This document shows positions 7,122-14,682 of a stretch of DNA of 34,471 nucleotides, piece by piece. The notes under the pieces are model-generated. The model saw only the letters and a list, made by a program, of their open reading frames with translations, ran no database searches and was not told the DNA's origin. The translations under genes were made by a program, and so were the position numbers. Numbering within the stretch: the stretch's first letter is position 1; each line of letters begins with the position of its first letter. Source of the DNA: a virus; the IMG/VR virus record IMGVR_UViG_3300046458_000060, positions 1-34,471 of that record; one strand, written 5' to 3'.

Positions 7122-8132
7122 ATGAAAAACGAAACCCGCCTCAAGTACAACGCCTACCTGGACCAGGTGGCAAAGCTGAACGGTGTCGCCAGCGCGCTGG
7201 TGAAGTTCAGCGTCGCGCCGTCCGTCCAGCAGACCCTGGAAACCAAGATCCAGGAGTCGAGCGAATTCCTGACCCGCATCAACGTGATCCCGGTCACGGA
7301 CCAGAAGGGCGAGAAGATCGGCCTGGGCATCGGCGGCACCATCGCCGGCACCACCGACACCAGCGCGAACGACCGCACCCCGACCGATCCGTCGAACCTG
7401 GAAGGCAGCGGCTACGAATGCACCCAGACCAATTTCGACACCGCGCTCAAGTACGTGAAGATCGATATGTGGGCGAAGTTCCCGGACTTCCAAACCCGCA
7501 TGCGTAACGCCATCCTGCAACGCCAGGCGCTGGACCGTATCCTGATCGGCTTCAACGGCACCCATCGCGCGCCGACTTCGGACCGCATCGCCAACCCGCT
7601 GCTGCAGGACGTGAACATCGGCTGGCTGCAGAAGTACCGCGCCGAAGCCCCGGCCCGTGTTCTGAGCCAGGGCGATACCGCCGGCAAGGTCCTGGTGGGC
7701 GCCGGCGACGGCAACGACTACGCCAACCTGGACGCCCTGGTGTTCGATGCGGTCAACAACCTGATCGACCCGGTTCACCAGGAAGATACCGAGCTGGTGG
7801 TGATCTGCGGCCGCAAGCTGCTGGCTGACAAGTACTTCCCGATCGTGAACCAGGACCAGCCGAACACCGAGAAGCTGGCCGCTGACCTCATCATCAGCCA
7901 GAAGCGCCTGGGCAACCTGCCGGCGGTGCGCGTGCCCGGCTTCCCGGCCAACGCCCTGATGGTCACGCGCCTGGACAACCTGTCGGTGTACTACCAGGAA
8001 GGCGCCCGCCGCCGCACCGTGGTGGACAACGCCAAGCGCGACCAGGTGGAGAACTACGAGTCGAGCAACGACGCGTATGTGGTCGAGGACTACAGCGCCG
8101 GCTGCCTGGTCGAAAACATCGTTCTGGCCTAA
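7122..8132 (+). CDS. N: Major capsid protein (P2 gpN-like)
   Basis: This is the structural shell protein, 336 residues (P2 gpN 357), with the HK97-type fold expected of the family. Recognisable parts include the N-terminal segment removed at maturation in P2 (roughly the first 30 residues, before VKFSVAPSVQQTLETKI), then FLTRINVIPVTDQKGEKIG, the KYVKIDMWAKFPDF stretch and the C-terminal FPANALMVTRLDNLSVYYQ region. A GGAG-type site (TTTGGAG) lies upstream of the ATG. It follows O by 33 bases and precedes M by 11, so expression is probably high within the same operon. Confidence 0.95.
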   Translation: MKNETRLKYNAYLDQVAKLNGVASALVKFSVAPSVQQTLETKIQESSEFLTRINVIPVTDQKGEKIGLGIGGTIAGTTDTSANDRTPTDPSNLEGSGYECTQTNFDTALKYVKIDMWAKFPDFQTRMRNAILQRQALDRILIGFNGTHRAPTSDRIANPLLQDVNIGWLQKYRAEAPARVLSQGDTAGKVLVGAGDGNDYANLDALVFDAVNNLIDPVHQEDTELVVICGRKLLADKYFPIVNQDQPNTEKLAADLIISQKRLGNLPAVRVPGFPANALMVTRLDNLSVYYQEGARRRTVVDNAKRDQVENYESSNDAYVVEDYSAGCLVENIVLA

Positions 8133-8143
8133 GGACCGCGACC

Positions 8144-8938
8144 GTGAGAACCCCTGCACAACGCCATTTCGCACGGGTGGCCGCGGCCCTGGTCGCGGCC
8201 ACGGGAGAGCCGGGCCAGTCCATGGCCGGCGCCAGCCGCTACGAGCTGATGCTGGCCAAGCTGGCGACCGATCGGCGCCGCCTGAAAGAGGTGCAGTCGA
8301 TCGAGCGCAAGCGCGTGGTCAAGCTCGAGGTGTTGCCCGAGTATGCGGACTACGTGGCCGGCGCCCTCGAGGGCGGCCGCGGTGCGCAGGACGACGTCCT
8401 GGTCACGGTGATGGTCTGGCGCATCGACGTGGGCGACTACGCCGGCGCGCTGCTGATCGCTCGCTATGCCCTGCAACATGGCTTGACCCTGCCGGACCAG
8501 TACGAACGCACCCTGGCCACCGGAGTGGCCGAGGAGTTCGCGGAAGCGGCCCTGCTTGCCCTCAAGGCTGAAAAGGGGTTCGACCTGGACCAGCTCTACC
8601 AGGTGGCCGACCTGACCGACAAGCACGATATGCCGGACCAGGTTCGCGCCAAGCTGTACAAGGCGATCGGCTACGCACTGGACGCATACCCGACCCTGGC
8701 CCTGCCGAACCTTCGCCGTGCGCTCGAGCTGCACGACAAAGTCGGCGTCAAGAAAGACATCGAGCGCCTGGAAAAGGCGCTCAACGCGGCGATCGCGGCC
8801 GCCCAAAGCACCCAAGCAGGCGGCAACGCCGGCGGCGGTGCAGACGGCGCCGGCGCTCCCGCGGCTGCAGCTGGTGCGCCTGTTGCTGTCGGCGGCTCCC
8901 CGGCCGCTGCAGCGCAGGATCCGGTGAGCAGCACGTAA
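8144..8938 (+). CDS. M: Terminase small subunit/endonuclease (P2 gpM-like)
   Basis: This is the partner of gpP in cutting cos and starting packaging. It has 264 residues (P2 gpM 247). The GTG start at 8144 follows AAGGACC at normal spacing. N-terminal RTPAQRHFARVAAAL and the central VMVWRIDVGDYAGALLIARYALQHGLTLP are typical of the family. The last 45 residues are a low-complexity Ala/Gly/Pro tail absent from the enteric homologues, which explains the extra length. A 99-base gap to L holds no promoter-like feature that I can see. Confidence 0.93.
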   Translation: MRTPAQRHFARVAAALVAATGEPGQSMAGASRYELMLAKLATDRRRLKEVQSIERKRVVKLEVLPEYADYVAGALEGGRGAQDDVLVTVMVWRIDVGDYAGALLIARYALQHGLTLPDQYERTLATGVAEEFAEAALLALKAEKGFDLDQLYQVADLTDKHDMPDQVRAKLYKAIGYALDAYPTLALPNLRRALELHDKVGVKKDIERLEKALNAAIAAAQSTQAGGNAGGGADGAGAPAAAAGAPVAVGGSPAAAAQDPVSST

Positions 8939-9037
8939 CGAGCCCCTCGGCATGGCGGCGCCGGCTGACGATTGCAAGACCACCAGGTCGCCGCGATCCG
9001 ACGCCGGCCCACCGCCTCTTATCGAAAGCCCAAGATC

Positions 9038-9508
9038 ATGAGTTTTATCGCCACCGCCCCCTCAAGCACGCCGGCGCCGGACGCTGCGACCGTGACCAAT
9101 GACGGTTTCTTTCCCGATATCGACCTCGACCAGGTGCGCGAGCAAATGCGCCTGGATGGCACCGTGACCCATGCGCGCCTGCGCGCGGCGGCCGTCGACG
9201 CGGTTATCTCCGTCAATCACGAGCTGGAGGCCTGGAAGGCCTCGAGGATGGCCGGCGGCGTCACCAGTCTGGCCGACACCCTGCCCAAGATCGGCGGCGC
9301 CAGTGTCTACCTGACCCTGTACCTGTCGGCGGTCTACCGCACGGCCAAGGCGGACCTCACCGAGCGGTACCGGGATTTCGACGCCACCAAGAGCGGCGAG
9401 GACAAGGCCGAGCAGCTTACCGACACGATCGGGGACGATCGCCGGCACGCGCGCTGGGCCATCCGGGACATTCTCGGCCGGCCGCGCTCCACCATCGAGC
9501 TGATCTGA
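9038..9508 (+). CDS. L: Head completion protein (P2 gpL-like)
   Basis: This small head-stabilising protein joins after DNA filling. It has 157 residues (P2 gpL 169). The ATG at 9038 is chosen because the protein then begins MSFIATAP. Translation upstream gives Arg-rich nonsense. The core segment FFPDIDLDQVREQMRLDGTVTHARLR and the C-terminal DDRRHARWAIRDILGRPRSTIELI match the family pattern as I know it. Its stop overlaps the start of X as TGATG, so the two are coupled. Only a weak ribosome binding site is visible. Confidence 0.9.
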   Translation: MSFIATAPSSTPAPDAATVTNDGFFPDIDLDQVREQMRLDGTVTHARLRAAAVDAVISVNHELEAWKASRMAGGVTSLADTLPKIGGASVYLTLYLSAVYRTAKADLTERYRDFDATKSGEDKAEQLTDTIGDDRRHARWAIRDILGRPRSTIELI

Positions 9509-9714
9509 TGAAGGTCCGGACCCAACAAGGCGACACCGTGGACGCGCTGTGCTGGCGGCACTACGGCCGCACGGCCGGCGTGGTCGAAGTCGTCCTCGAG
9601 ATGAATGCAGGCCTGGCCGACTACGGGCCGATCCTGCCGCATGGCCTCGTAGTAGAAATGCCGGACCAGCCGGCAACCACCCCAACCGCCCCGCTGCTGC
9701 AGCTGTGGGACTGA
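9508..9714 (+). CDS. X: Tail protein X (LysM-like)
   Basis: The protein has 68 residues, against 67 for P2 X. The sequence KVRTQQGDTVDALCWRHYGRT followed by VLEMNAGLADYGPILPHGLVVEMP has the pattern of a LysM-like fold. Such small proteins sit at the tail tip near D and the spike in P2-like phages. Coupled to L through TGATG. It ends 17 bases before the first holin. Confidence 0.93.
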   Translation: MKVRTQQGDTVDALCWRHYGRTAGVVEVVLEMNAGLADYGPILPHGLVVEMPDQPATTPTAPLLQLWD

Positions 9715-9731
9715 AATTTTAGGAAACCATC

Positions 9732-10076
9732 ATGGCAGAACCAAGCACTACCACCACGGCGCTGGTGTCGGCGGGGATCGGGTTTGCAAGCCTGGCACCA
9801 GGCATCGACGGCAACGCGCTGATCGGCGCCTTCGCCGGCGCCGCCCTCCTGGTTGTCAGCTCCAAGGACCTGACGATCGGCAAACGCTTTGCGTACCTGG
9901 TCATTTCGCTGATCGCCGGCTACCTGGCCGCGCCCGAGCTGATCCGCATGACCCCGATCCGCTCCACCGGCGTGGCCGGCTTCTTCGGCGCCGCGCTGGC
10001 GATCGCCGTCACCCTGCAGCTGCTGGACCGGCTCAAGACCCTGGACCTGTTCGCCTTCTTCAACAGGGGGAAATGA
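9732..10076 (+). CDS. Putative holin
   Basis: A 114-residue membrane protein with three candidate transmembrane helices: about 9-44 (two short hydrophobic stretches around GIGFASLAPGI and LIGAFAGAALLVV), 56-70 (YLVISLIAGYLAA) and 84-98 (FFGAALAIAVTLQLL). A charged C-terminus (DRLKTLDLFAFFNRGK) is usual for holins. It comes directly after X, where P2 has its holin gene Y, and before the endolysin. Its stop overlaps the next start as ATGA. The role is assigned mainly from position and topology. Confidence 0.8.
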   Translation: MAEPSTTTTALVSAGIGFASLAPGIDGNALIGAFAGAALLVVSSKDLTIGKRFAYLVISLIAGYLAAPELIRMTPIRSTGVAGFFGAALAIAVTLQLLDRLKTLDLFAFFNRGK

Positions 10077-10345
10077 CCATGGCACACCTGTACGCGTTCA
10101 TCGCCTTCGTCGCCTACGCCGGCGCGGCGCTGCGCCTGCTGGCCTACCGCAAGGACGGCGCCCGCCACCGTCACCACGTGTCCTGGCTCGCCTGGGCGCT
10201 GCTGGTGATCCTGGCCGGCTCGGCCATCAACGTGCTGGTCCAGGCGCACCCGATCGACTTTTTCGAGGTCGCGCGCGCCGTGGCCTTCACCGTGTTTATC
10301 TTCGGCAGCCGCGGCAACGTGGCCCGCCTTCTTAGGAGCGAATGA
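10073..10345 (+). CDS. Second small membrane protein (3-TM phage holin family)
   Basis: This 90-residue protein begins at an ATG overlapping the previous stop and preceded by AGGGGG. Three hydrophobic segments are visible: about 4-20 (AHLYAFIAFVAYAGAALRL), 36-53 (HVSWLAWALLVILAGSAINVL) and 62-78 (FFEVARAVAFTVFIFG). Basic loops lie between them (RKDGARHRHH). I recognise the general layout of small 3-TM holins paired with another holin in proteobacterial phages. It may act as holin or as antiholin. Its last codon overlaps the endolysin start as ATGA. Confidence 0.78.
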   Translation: MTMAHLYAFIAFVAYAGAALRLLAYRKDGARHRHHVSWLAWALLVILAGSAINVLVQAHPIDFFEVARAVAFTVFIFGSRGNVARLLRSE

Positions 10346-11157
10346 CCATGATCGCAAGACCTGGTGATGTGGGCGAGAACGTCGCCCTGCTGCAGCGCCG
10401 CCTGGCGCGGCTCGGCTACCCTGTGGACGAAACCCACATTTATGATCGCGTCACGGAAAATGCAGTCAAGGCCCTGCAGGCGGTCGCCGGCCTGGTGGTC
10501 GATGGCATTGCCGGACCCAAGACCCAGGCAGCACTGAGCGGCGTCACCCCGGCGCACTTCCTCAAGGCCTCCGACCTGGTGCGCGCCGCCCAGGCCCTGG
10601 GCGTCGATCTGGCCGCCGTGCGCGCGGTCAACGAAGTGGAGTCCAAAGGCCACGGCATGCTCCCCGAGAACGGCAAGCCGGTGATTCTGTTTGAACGCCA
10701 CGTGTTCTGGGAGCAGCTGCAGGCGCGTGGCATCGACCCGGCGCCGGTGGCCGCCAAGTGGCCGTCGATCTGTTCCCAGACGCCTGGCGGCTACCGCGGC
10801 GGCGCCGCGGAATATGCGCGCCTGGCAACGGCCTGCATGATCGACCGCCCCGCGGCCCTGGCGGCCTGCAGCTGGGGCCTGTTCCAGATCATGGGCTACT
10901 GGTGGGAAGCGATGGGCTACGACAGCATCGAGCAGTTCGTGGAGCGCATGGGCGCGAGCGAGGCCGAGCAGCTGGACGCCTTCGTGAAATTCCTCACCCT
11001 GGACGGCAACAAGGGCCTGCTGGCCGCCCTCAAGGCGCGCAAGTGGAGCACGTTCGCGCGCCTCTACAACGGCAAAAACTATGCCGCCTACCTGTACGAC
11101 GTCAAGCTGGCCCAGGCCTATGCGAAGTACGCCGAGGACGACAAGGTGGCCGCATGA
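10342..11157 (+). CDS. Endolysin: peptidoglycan-binding domain plus N-acetylmuramidase
   Basis: The protein has 271 residues. Residues about 7-66 are a PG_binding_1 repeat (GENVALLQRRLARLGYPV, then AVKALQAVAGLVVDGIAGPKT). Residues about 75-265 match the N-acetylmuramidase family (DUF3380-like), with the likely catalytic Glu in VNEVESKG, followed by GKPVILFERHVFW and CSWGLFQIMGYWW. It cleaves cell-wall glycan once the holin opens the membrane. No signal peptide is seen, so export should depend on the holin. P2's lysozyme-like K is thus replaced by a two-domain enzyme. It overlaps Rz by ATGA. Confidence 0.92.
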   Translation: MTMIARPGDVGENVALLQRRLARLGYPVDETHIYDRVTENAVKALQAVAGLVVDGIAGPKTQAALSGVTPAHFLKASDLVRAAQALGVDLAAVRAVNEVESKGHGMLPENGKPVILFERHVFWEQLQARGIDPAPVAAKWPSICSQTPGGYRGGAAEYARLATACMIDRPAALAACSWGLFQIMGYWWEAMGYDSIEQFVERMGASEAEQLDAFVKFLTLDGNKGLLAALKARKWSTFARLYNGKNYAAYLYDVKLAQAYAKYAEDDKVAA

Positions 11158-11588
11158 AGGACATAGCCGGCCAGCTGGTGGCCCTGGTCCTGGTGGCCCT
11201 GCTGGGCGTCGCCGGCTTCTTCTACGTCCACGCCCTGCACGCCGACCTGGACAAAGCCAAGACCGACCTGACGACCGCCCAGGGCAAGACGGCCGAACGC
11301 GACGCCACCATTCGCCAGCTGCTCGAGCGCGATCGCCAGAACACCAAGGCGCTGCAGCAGCTGGAAACTAACCGCGCCGGCATCCAGGCAACCCTGGACC
11401 TGCGCGAATCCACCATAAGGAATTTGGAACGTGAAAATGCTGAAATGCGTACCTGGGCCGCTGCTCCTCTGCCTGGCCCTGTTGTCCGGCTGCTCGACCA
11501 CCCCCAGCTCACCGGCGCCGCTGCCTATCGTGAACGAATGTCCGCGAGTGCAGCGGTGCAGCCTGCCGGCGGTGTCGGCGGCCGATAA
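11154..11588 (+). CDS. Rz-like inner-membrane spanin
   Basis: The protein has 144 residues: a short N-terminus, a transmembrane segment at about 6-26 (LVALVLVALLGVAGFFYVHAL), then a long periplasmic coiled coil (DLDKAKTDLTTAQGKTAERD onward, to about 100). The C-terminal 40 residues are Pro- and Ala-rich. This is the standard i-spanin layout, corresponding to P2 LysB. The outer-membrane partner starts inside this gene in another frame. The two together fuse inner and outer membrane at the end of lysis. Confidence 0.88.
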   Translation: MKDIAGQLVALVLVALLGVAGFFYVHALHADLDKAKTDLTTAQGKTAERDATIRQLLERDRQNTKALQQLETNRAGIQATLDLRESTIRNLERENAEMRTWAAAPLPGPVVRLLDHPQLTGAAAYRERMSASAAVQPAGGVGGR

Positions 11589-11706
11589 CGGCGACCTGCT
11601 CGGCGCCGTCGATCGCGCCGAGGCGGCGTGGGCCACCTGCGCGGCCGTGGTCGACGTGATCGTTGATTGCCAGGCTGCAGCCGACCAGGTGAAGGGCAAG
11701 CCGTGA
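11431..11706 (+). CDS. Rz1-like outer-membrane spanin lipoprotein
   Basis: This gene overlaps the end of the Rz gene by 158 bases in a different frame and runs 118 bases past it, as P2 LysC does relative to LysB. It encodes 91 residues from the GTG at 11431; an ATG at 11437 is equally possible. The N-terminus is a lipoprotein signal (LLLCLALLSGC) with the lipobox Cys at about residue 21, followed by a Ser/Pro-rich linker. Four further Cys residues follow in the mature part (CPRVQRC, ATC, DC), more than usual for an o-spanin, and could form disulfides. Confidence 0.88.
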   Translation: MKMLKCVPGPLLLCLALLSGCSTTPSSPAPLPIVNECPRVQRCSLPAVSAADNGDLLGAVDRAEAAWATCAAVVDVIVDCQAAADQVKGKP

Positions 11707-12131
11707 AGAAACCCGCATCCCTGCGCGCCGCGATCGCCGCGGCCGTGCCCGACCTGGACGCCAATCCGGACCGCTTCCTGGTGTTCGCTGACGCCGGCCA
11801 CGTCGCCGCAACTAATACCAAGACACTATCATTTGAATATCGTTATACCCTTAACTTAATATTACTTGACTATGCAGGGGACGCCGACCCGGTCATGCTG
11901 GCCCTGCTGGCATGGGTCAAGGTCAACCAGCCCGACCTCCTGGACAACCAGGAGAAGCGGCGCCACGGCATCGAGTTTGAGGTTGACCACCTGAACAACG
12001 CCACCTTTGACCTGTCGATCAAGCTGCCGCTGGCCGAGGAGGTGGTGGTAGGCAAGGACGCCGCCGGCGCCGCCACGTTCACGCACCTGGACGAACCGGC
12101 GCCCGAATGGACGCGGGAAGGCCTGGCGTAG
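11703..12131 (+). CDS. R: Tail completion protein (P2 gpR-like)
   Basis: The protein has 142 residues (P2 R 155). The GTG start at 11703 overlaps the stop of the Rz1 gene and the frame then reads VKKPASLRAAIAAAVPDL. The family segment SFEYRYTLNLILLDYAGDADPVML followed by LLAWVKVNQPDLL is easily recognised. Codons for about 23 residues (11811-11880) are unusually AT-rich (CTT, TTA, ATA, TTA, CTT) in a gene otherwise built from GC-rich codons. A TTAATATTA element lies there. The protein sequence is conserved, so the DNA rather than the protein seems to be under extra constraint. Confidence 0.92.
   Translation: MKKPASLRAAIAAAVPDLDANPDRFLVFADAGHVAATNTKTLSFEYRYTLNLILLDYAGDADPVMLALLAWVKVNQPDLLDNQEKRRHGIEFEVDHLNNATFDLSIKLPLAEEVVVGKDAAGAATFTHLDEPAPEWTREGLA
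11851..11869. repeat. Centromere-like AT element inside gene R
   Basis: TTAACTTAATATTACTTGA contains AACTTAATATTA, identical over 12 bases to the palindrome CAACTTAATATTAAGTTG at 33918-33935, followed by CTTG. It is the only copy of this element I found away from the partition region. It is encoded by rare Leu, Ile and Asn-type codons. Confidence 0.55.
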
Positions 12132-12605
12132 ATGGATGACCTGACCGCGCTCGAGGAGTGGGCCGGCCAGCTGCTGGCCCAGCTGGAGCCGGCGGCGCGC
12201 CGCAAGGTCGCCGTCGACGTGGGGCGCGAGCTGCGCCGCAGCCAGCAGCAGAGGATCAAGGCCCAGCAGAACCCGGACGGCACCGCCTATGAGGCGCGAA
12301 AGCCGCGGCTGTTCCTGCGCAATGCCAGGCTGAGGGAAAAGGAGGGGAGGATAAAGCGGCGCGCCGCGATGTTCGCCAAGCTGCGCACCGCGCGCTTTCT
12401 CAAGGTCGAGGTCGACGGCGCCGGCCTGGCGATCGGGTTCGCCGGCCGCGCCGCGCGCCTGGCGCGTGTCCACCAGGATGGCGAATCGTCCGAGGTGACG
12501 CGCGGCGGCAGGTCCTACAAGTACCCGGTCCGGCAGCTGCTCGGGTTCACCGAGGCGGACCGTGAAATGATCCGCGACAAGCTGCTCGAGCACCTGGCGC
12601 GATAG
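12132..12605 (+). CDS. S: Tail completion protein (P2 gpS-like)
   Basis: The protein has 157 residues (P2 S 150). The opening MDDLTALEEWAGQLLAQLEPAARRKVAVDVGRELR, the basic RRSQQQRIKAQQNPDGTAYEARKPR and the C-terminal YPVRQLLGFTEADREMIRDKLLEHL are hallmark segments of this family, which helps join tail and head. It starts one base after the R stop. It is the last gene of the rightward operon that begins at O; the next genes run the other way. Confidence 0.93.
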   Translation: MDDLTALEEWAGQLLAQLEPAARRKVAVDVGRELRRSQQQRIKAQQNPDGTAYEARKPRLFLRNARLREKEGRIKRRAAMFAKLRTARFLKVEVDGAGLAIGFAGRAARLARVHQDGESSEVTRGGRSYKYPVRQLLGFTEADREMIRDKLLEHLAR

Positions 12606-12617
12606 CGCCGGCCCGGC

Positions 12618-12758
12618 TCACGCGGCCGGTGGACTGGTACCGGCCTGTGCGGCCGGCACCGGCACCGGCGCCGGCGGCACAATTTCCAGACGACCGTCGA
12701 GAACGCGCGCCACCAGCTCGGCGGGGCGGCCTGGAACGATAATATGCAGCTCCATCAT
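12618..12758 (-). CDS. Unknown 46-residue protein downstream of the methyltransferase
   Basis: The start overlaps the stop of the methyltransferase gene as ATGA, the usual sign of a coupled gene in this genome. The protein reads MMELHIIVPGRPAELVARVL, then DGRLEIVPPA and a Pro/Ala tail. The first 30 residues alternate hydrophobic and polar residues, as in a small beta unit. I do not recognise a family. It could be an accessory protein of the methyltransferase or simply a small phage protein. Confidence 0.5.
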   Translation of the reverse strand: MMELHIIVPGRPAELVARVLDGRLEIVPPAPVPVPAAQAGTSPPAA

Positions 12759-13597
12759 GCCGCCAGGGCGAGGCCGTCCCCGGCCGCCTCGGCCGGCGCC
12801 ACCGGCACCACCTCGGCCAGGCGCGCGGTGGCGTCCGCGAAGATGCGCGGATTCATCTCGCAGCCGGTCCAATTCAATCCCGCTTCTTTTGCCGCCACCA
12901 GGAAGGTGGCCGAGCCGGCGAACAGGTCGAGCACGGTCCCGCCCTCGGGCACCAGGCGCACAACCTCGCGCCCCAGATCGAGCGGCTTTTCCGTCATGTG
13001 TCGCTTGGGGAAATCCAGCTTGCACTGGAACACGCCCGGCAGGTAGACCTCGCGCTCGAGCATCTTCCCCTTGCTGGCCCAGACGATGAATTCCGCCTGT
13101 TGCTTGAAGCCGTTGCGGCGCGGCCGCGCGCGGCCTGTGGTCTTGTCCCAGACCGCGATCCCGCGCAGCGTGAAGCCGGCCGCCTGGATCACGTCAGTGA
13201 GCGCCGGCAGCTGCCGCCAGTCGATGAAGCACACCACCATGCCGCTGGGCTTCAAGGCCTGGAAGGCGCCCGATAGCCAGGACTGGCACCAAAACAGCCA
13301 GGAACGCTGGTCCATGTTGTCGAAGTCGAAGTCCTCATATTCCGTTTGAGTGGTCGAGTTGATGTACTTCGCGCTGGTGGCTTGCACGCGCGCAGCGCGG
13401 TGCAACCCGCCGGAACAGTAGGGCGGGTCGGTTAGTAGCAAATCGATAGAAGCGCGCGGCAGCGCGCGCACGAATTCGACGGCATCCACCTGGTGGAGGC
13501 GGTTCAGATAAGGGGCGAGATTTTCAGTTTGTTGAGTCACGGTAAGGGTCCAGGTTGCGTAGGGTATTGGCGCGGGATCGTCCCCCCGGCCGCGCAT
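12755..13597 (-). CDS. DNA methyltransferase, beta class (N6-adenine or N4-cytosine)
   Basis: The protein has 280 residues from the ATG at 13597 (a GTG at 13540 would remove 19). Motif IV DPPY is at residues 57-60, followed by a recognition region. Motif I FAGSAT lies near residue 224, followed by GCEMNP. The order IV then I is that of beta-class amino-methyltransferases. It probably modifies phage DNA against host restriction, or marks it. The gene sits inverted between S and V, the position of P2 orf30, as a cargo gene. Its start lies 59 bases from the centre of the late dyad at 13646-13666, so it may be expressed late. No restriction enzyme gene accompanies it. Confidence 0.9.
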   Translation of the reverse strand: MRGRGDDPAPIPYATWTLTVTQQTENLAPYLNRLHQVDAVEFVRALPRASIDLLLTDPPYCSGGLHRAARVQATSAKYINSTTQTEYEDFDFDNMDQRSWLFWCQSWLSGAFQALKPSGMVVCFIDWRQLPALTDVIQAAGFTLRGIAVWDKTTGRARPRRNGFKQQAEFIVWASKGKMLEREVYLPGVFQCKLDFPKRHMTEKPLDLGREVVRLVPEGGTVLDLFAGSATFLVAAKEAGLNWTGCEMNPRIFADATARLAEVVPVAPAEAAGDGLALAA

Positions 13598-13645
13598 CCT
13601 TCCACCATTCTCCGTGTCGCCCCGGCCCTGTAAAACCGCATGCTG

Positions 13646-13666
13646 TTGTAGTGCCTGTGGGCACAA
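13646..13666. promoter_or_regulatory. Ogr-type late promoter dyad, methyltransferase/V divergent
   Basis: TTGT-N13-ACAA with one extra matching base on each side (GTTGT...ACAAC). It lies in the only gap between the minus-strand methyltransferase and V. At the -10 distance, CACCAT (13700-13705) faces V and GAGAAT (13612-13607) faces the methyltransferase. Both keep A2 and T6. A start site 56 bases from the centre would coincide with the ATG of V, implying a leaderless or nearly leaderless transcript. Confidence 0.68.
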
Positions 13667-13711
13667 CTGCCGCCCCGTGCATCGCGCGCGCGTGGCCTGC
13701 ACCATGAGGGA

Positions 13712-14329
13712 ATGGATACCAACGAACTCAACCGCCTCATTCTGAACCTGGTCCGCAAGGGCAAGGTCCTGGAAGTCAACCACCAGGCTGCGACCTGCCG
13801 CGTGCAAAGCGGCGAGCTGCAGACCAACTGGATACCCTGGCTTTCCTTTGCCGCCGGCAAGACCCGCGACTGGAACCCGCCGACGCCTGGCGAGCAGGTC
13901 CTGCTGTTGTGCCCGTGCGGCGACCCTGCCGACGCCGTGGCCCTGCGCGGTCTGTATTCCGACGATGCGCCGGCGCCGGACAGCGACCCATCGACGCACA
14001 CGCGGGTCTATCCGGACGGCGCGGTCATCGAATACGACCACGAAACCCACGGCCTGACCGCGACCCTGCCCGAGGGTGGCACCGTCCTGCTCATCGCTCC
14101 TGATTCCGTCGAGGTCCACACGACCGTGGCCACGATCGTTGCCAGCGGCCTGGTGAAGATCGACGCCCCACGCACCGAGCTGACCGGCGACCTGCAGGTG
14201 GCCGGCGCGATCACGGCCGGCCAGGCCATCACCACGCCGGCGGACGTAAAGGCCGGCGATATCAGCCTCAAGGGTCACAAGCACATGGAACAGGGCGACG
14301 GCAAGCCGACCGGGAGCGCGCTCGCATGA
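13712..14329 (+). CDS. V: Baseplate spike protein (P2 gpV-like)
   Basis: This is the membrane-piercing spike at the tail tip. It has 205 residues (P2 V 211). The order is an N-terminal helix (MDTNELNRLILNLVRKGKV), an OB-fold (VLEVNHQAATCRVQSGEL, then WIPWLSFAAGKTRDWNPP, GEQVLLLCP), a beta-helix stretch (VIEYDHETHGLTATLPEGG and following) and a C-terminal tip with HKHMEQGDG, the His-rich motif that binds iron in P2. GAGGGA touches the ATG, too close for a normal ribosome binding site. The start overlaps the predicted transcription start. First gene of the baseplate/fibre operon. Confidence 0.95.
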   Translation: MDTNELNRLILNLVRKGKVLEVNHQAATCRVQSGELQTNWIPWLSFAAGKTRDWNPPTPGEQVLLLCPCGDPADAVALRGLYSDDAPAPDSDPSTHTRVYPDGAVIEYDHETHGLTATLPEGGTVLLIAPDSVEVHTTVATIVASGLVKIDAPRTELTGDLQVAGAITAGQAITTPADVKAGDISLKGHKHMEQGDGKPTGSALA

Positions 14330-14682
14330 AGGGGATGAACCACACCACCGGCCGCGCGCTCGACGGCGTGGCCCACCTTTGCCAGTCGATCGCGCGGATT
14401 CTCACCACGCCCCGCGGCTCGCGCATCGCGCGCCGGGATTTCGGCGCGGACCTGCAGGAGCTGGTCGACGCGCCAATGAACCAGGCCACGCGCGTGCGCC
14501 TGTTCGCCGCCACCGCCACGGCGCTGATGCGCTGGGAACCGCGCTTGAAGCTGACCAGGGTTGGCCTGTCGATCGACACCGAGAACCCCGGCCGCGCCGC
14601 CATCCAGATTGAAGGCATGACCACCATTTCCCGCGAAGCCGTGTCGACGGCCGTTTCGCTCAACACGCCGAGGGCCGCATGA
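14326..14682 (+). CDS. W: Baseplate wedge protein (P2 gpW, gp25-like)
   Basis: The protein has 118 residues (P2 W 115) and belongs to the gp25-like lysozyme-fold family. It shows the family signature LCQSIARILTTPRGSRIARRDFG, then ELVDAPMNQATRVRLFAATATAL. It couples sheath and baseplate wedge. The start overlaps the stop of V and its own stop overlaps J, both as ATGA. Confidence 0.94.
   Translation: MKGMNHTTGRALDGVAHLCQSIARILTTPRGSRIARRDFGADLQELVDAPMNQATRVRLFAATATALMRWEPRLKLTRVGLSIDTENPGRAAIQIEGMTTISREAVSTAVSLNTPRAA

Noticed and set aside
13598-14284. Long upstream extension of the methyltransferase frame
   Set aside because: It runs antisense through gene V; family length and motif positions fit a start at 13597.
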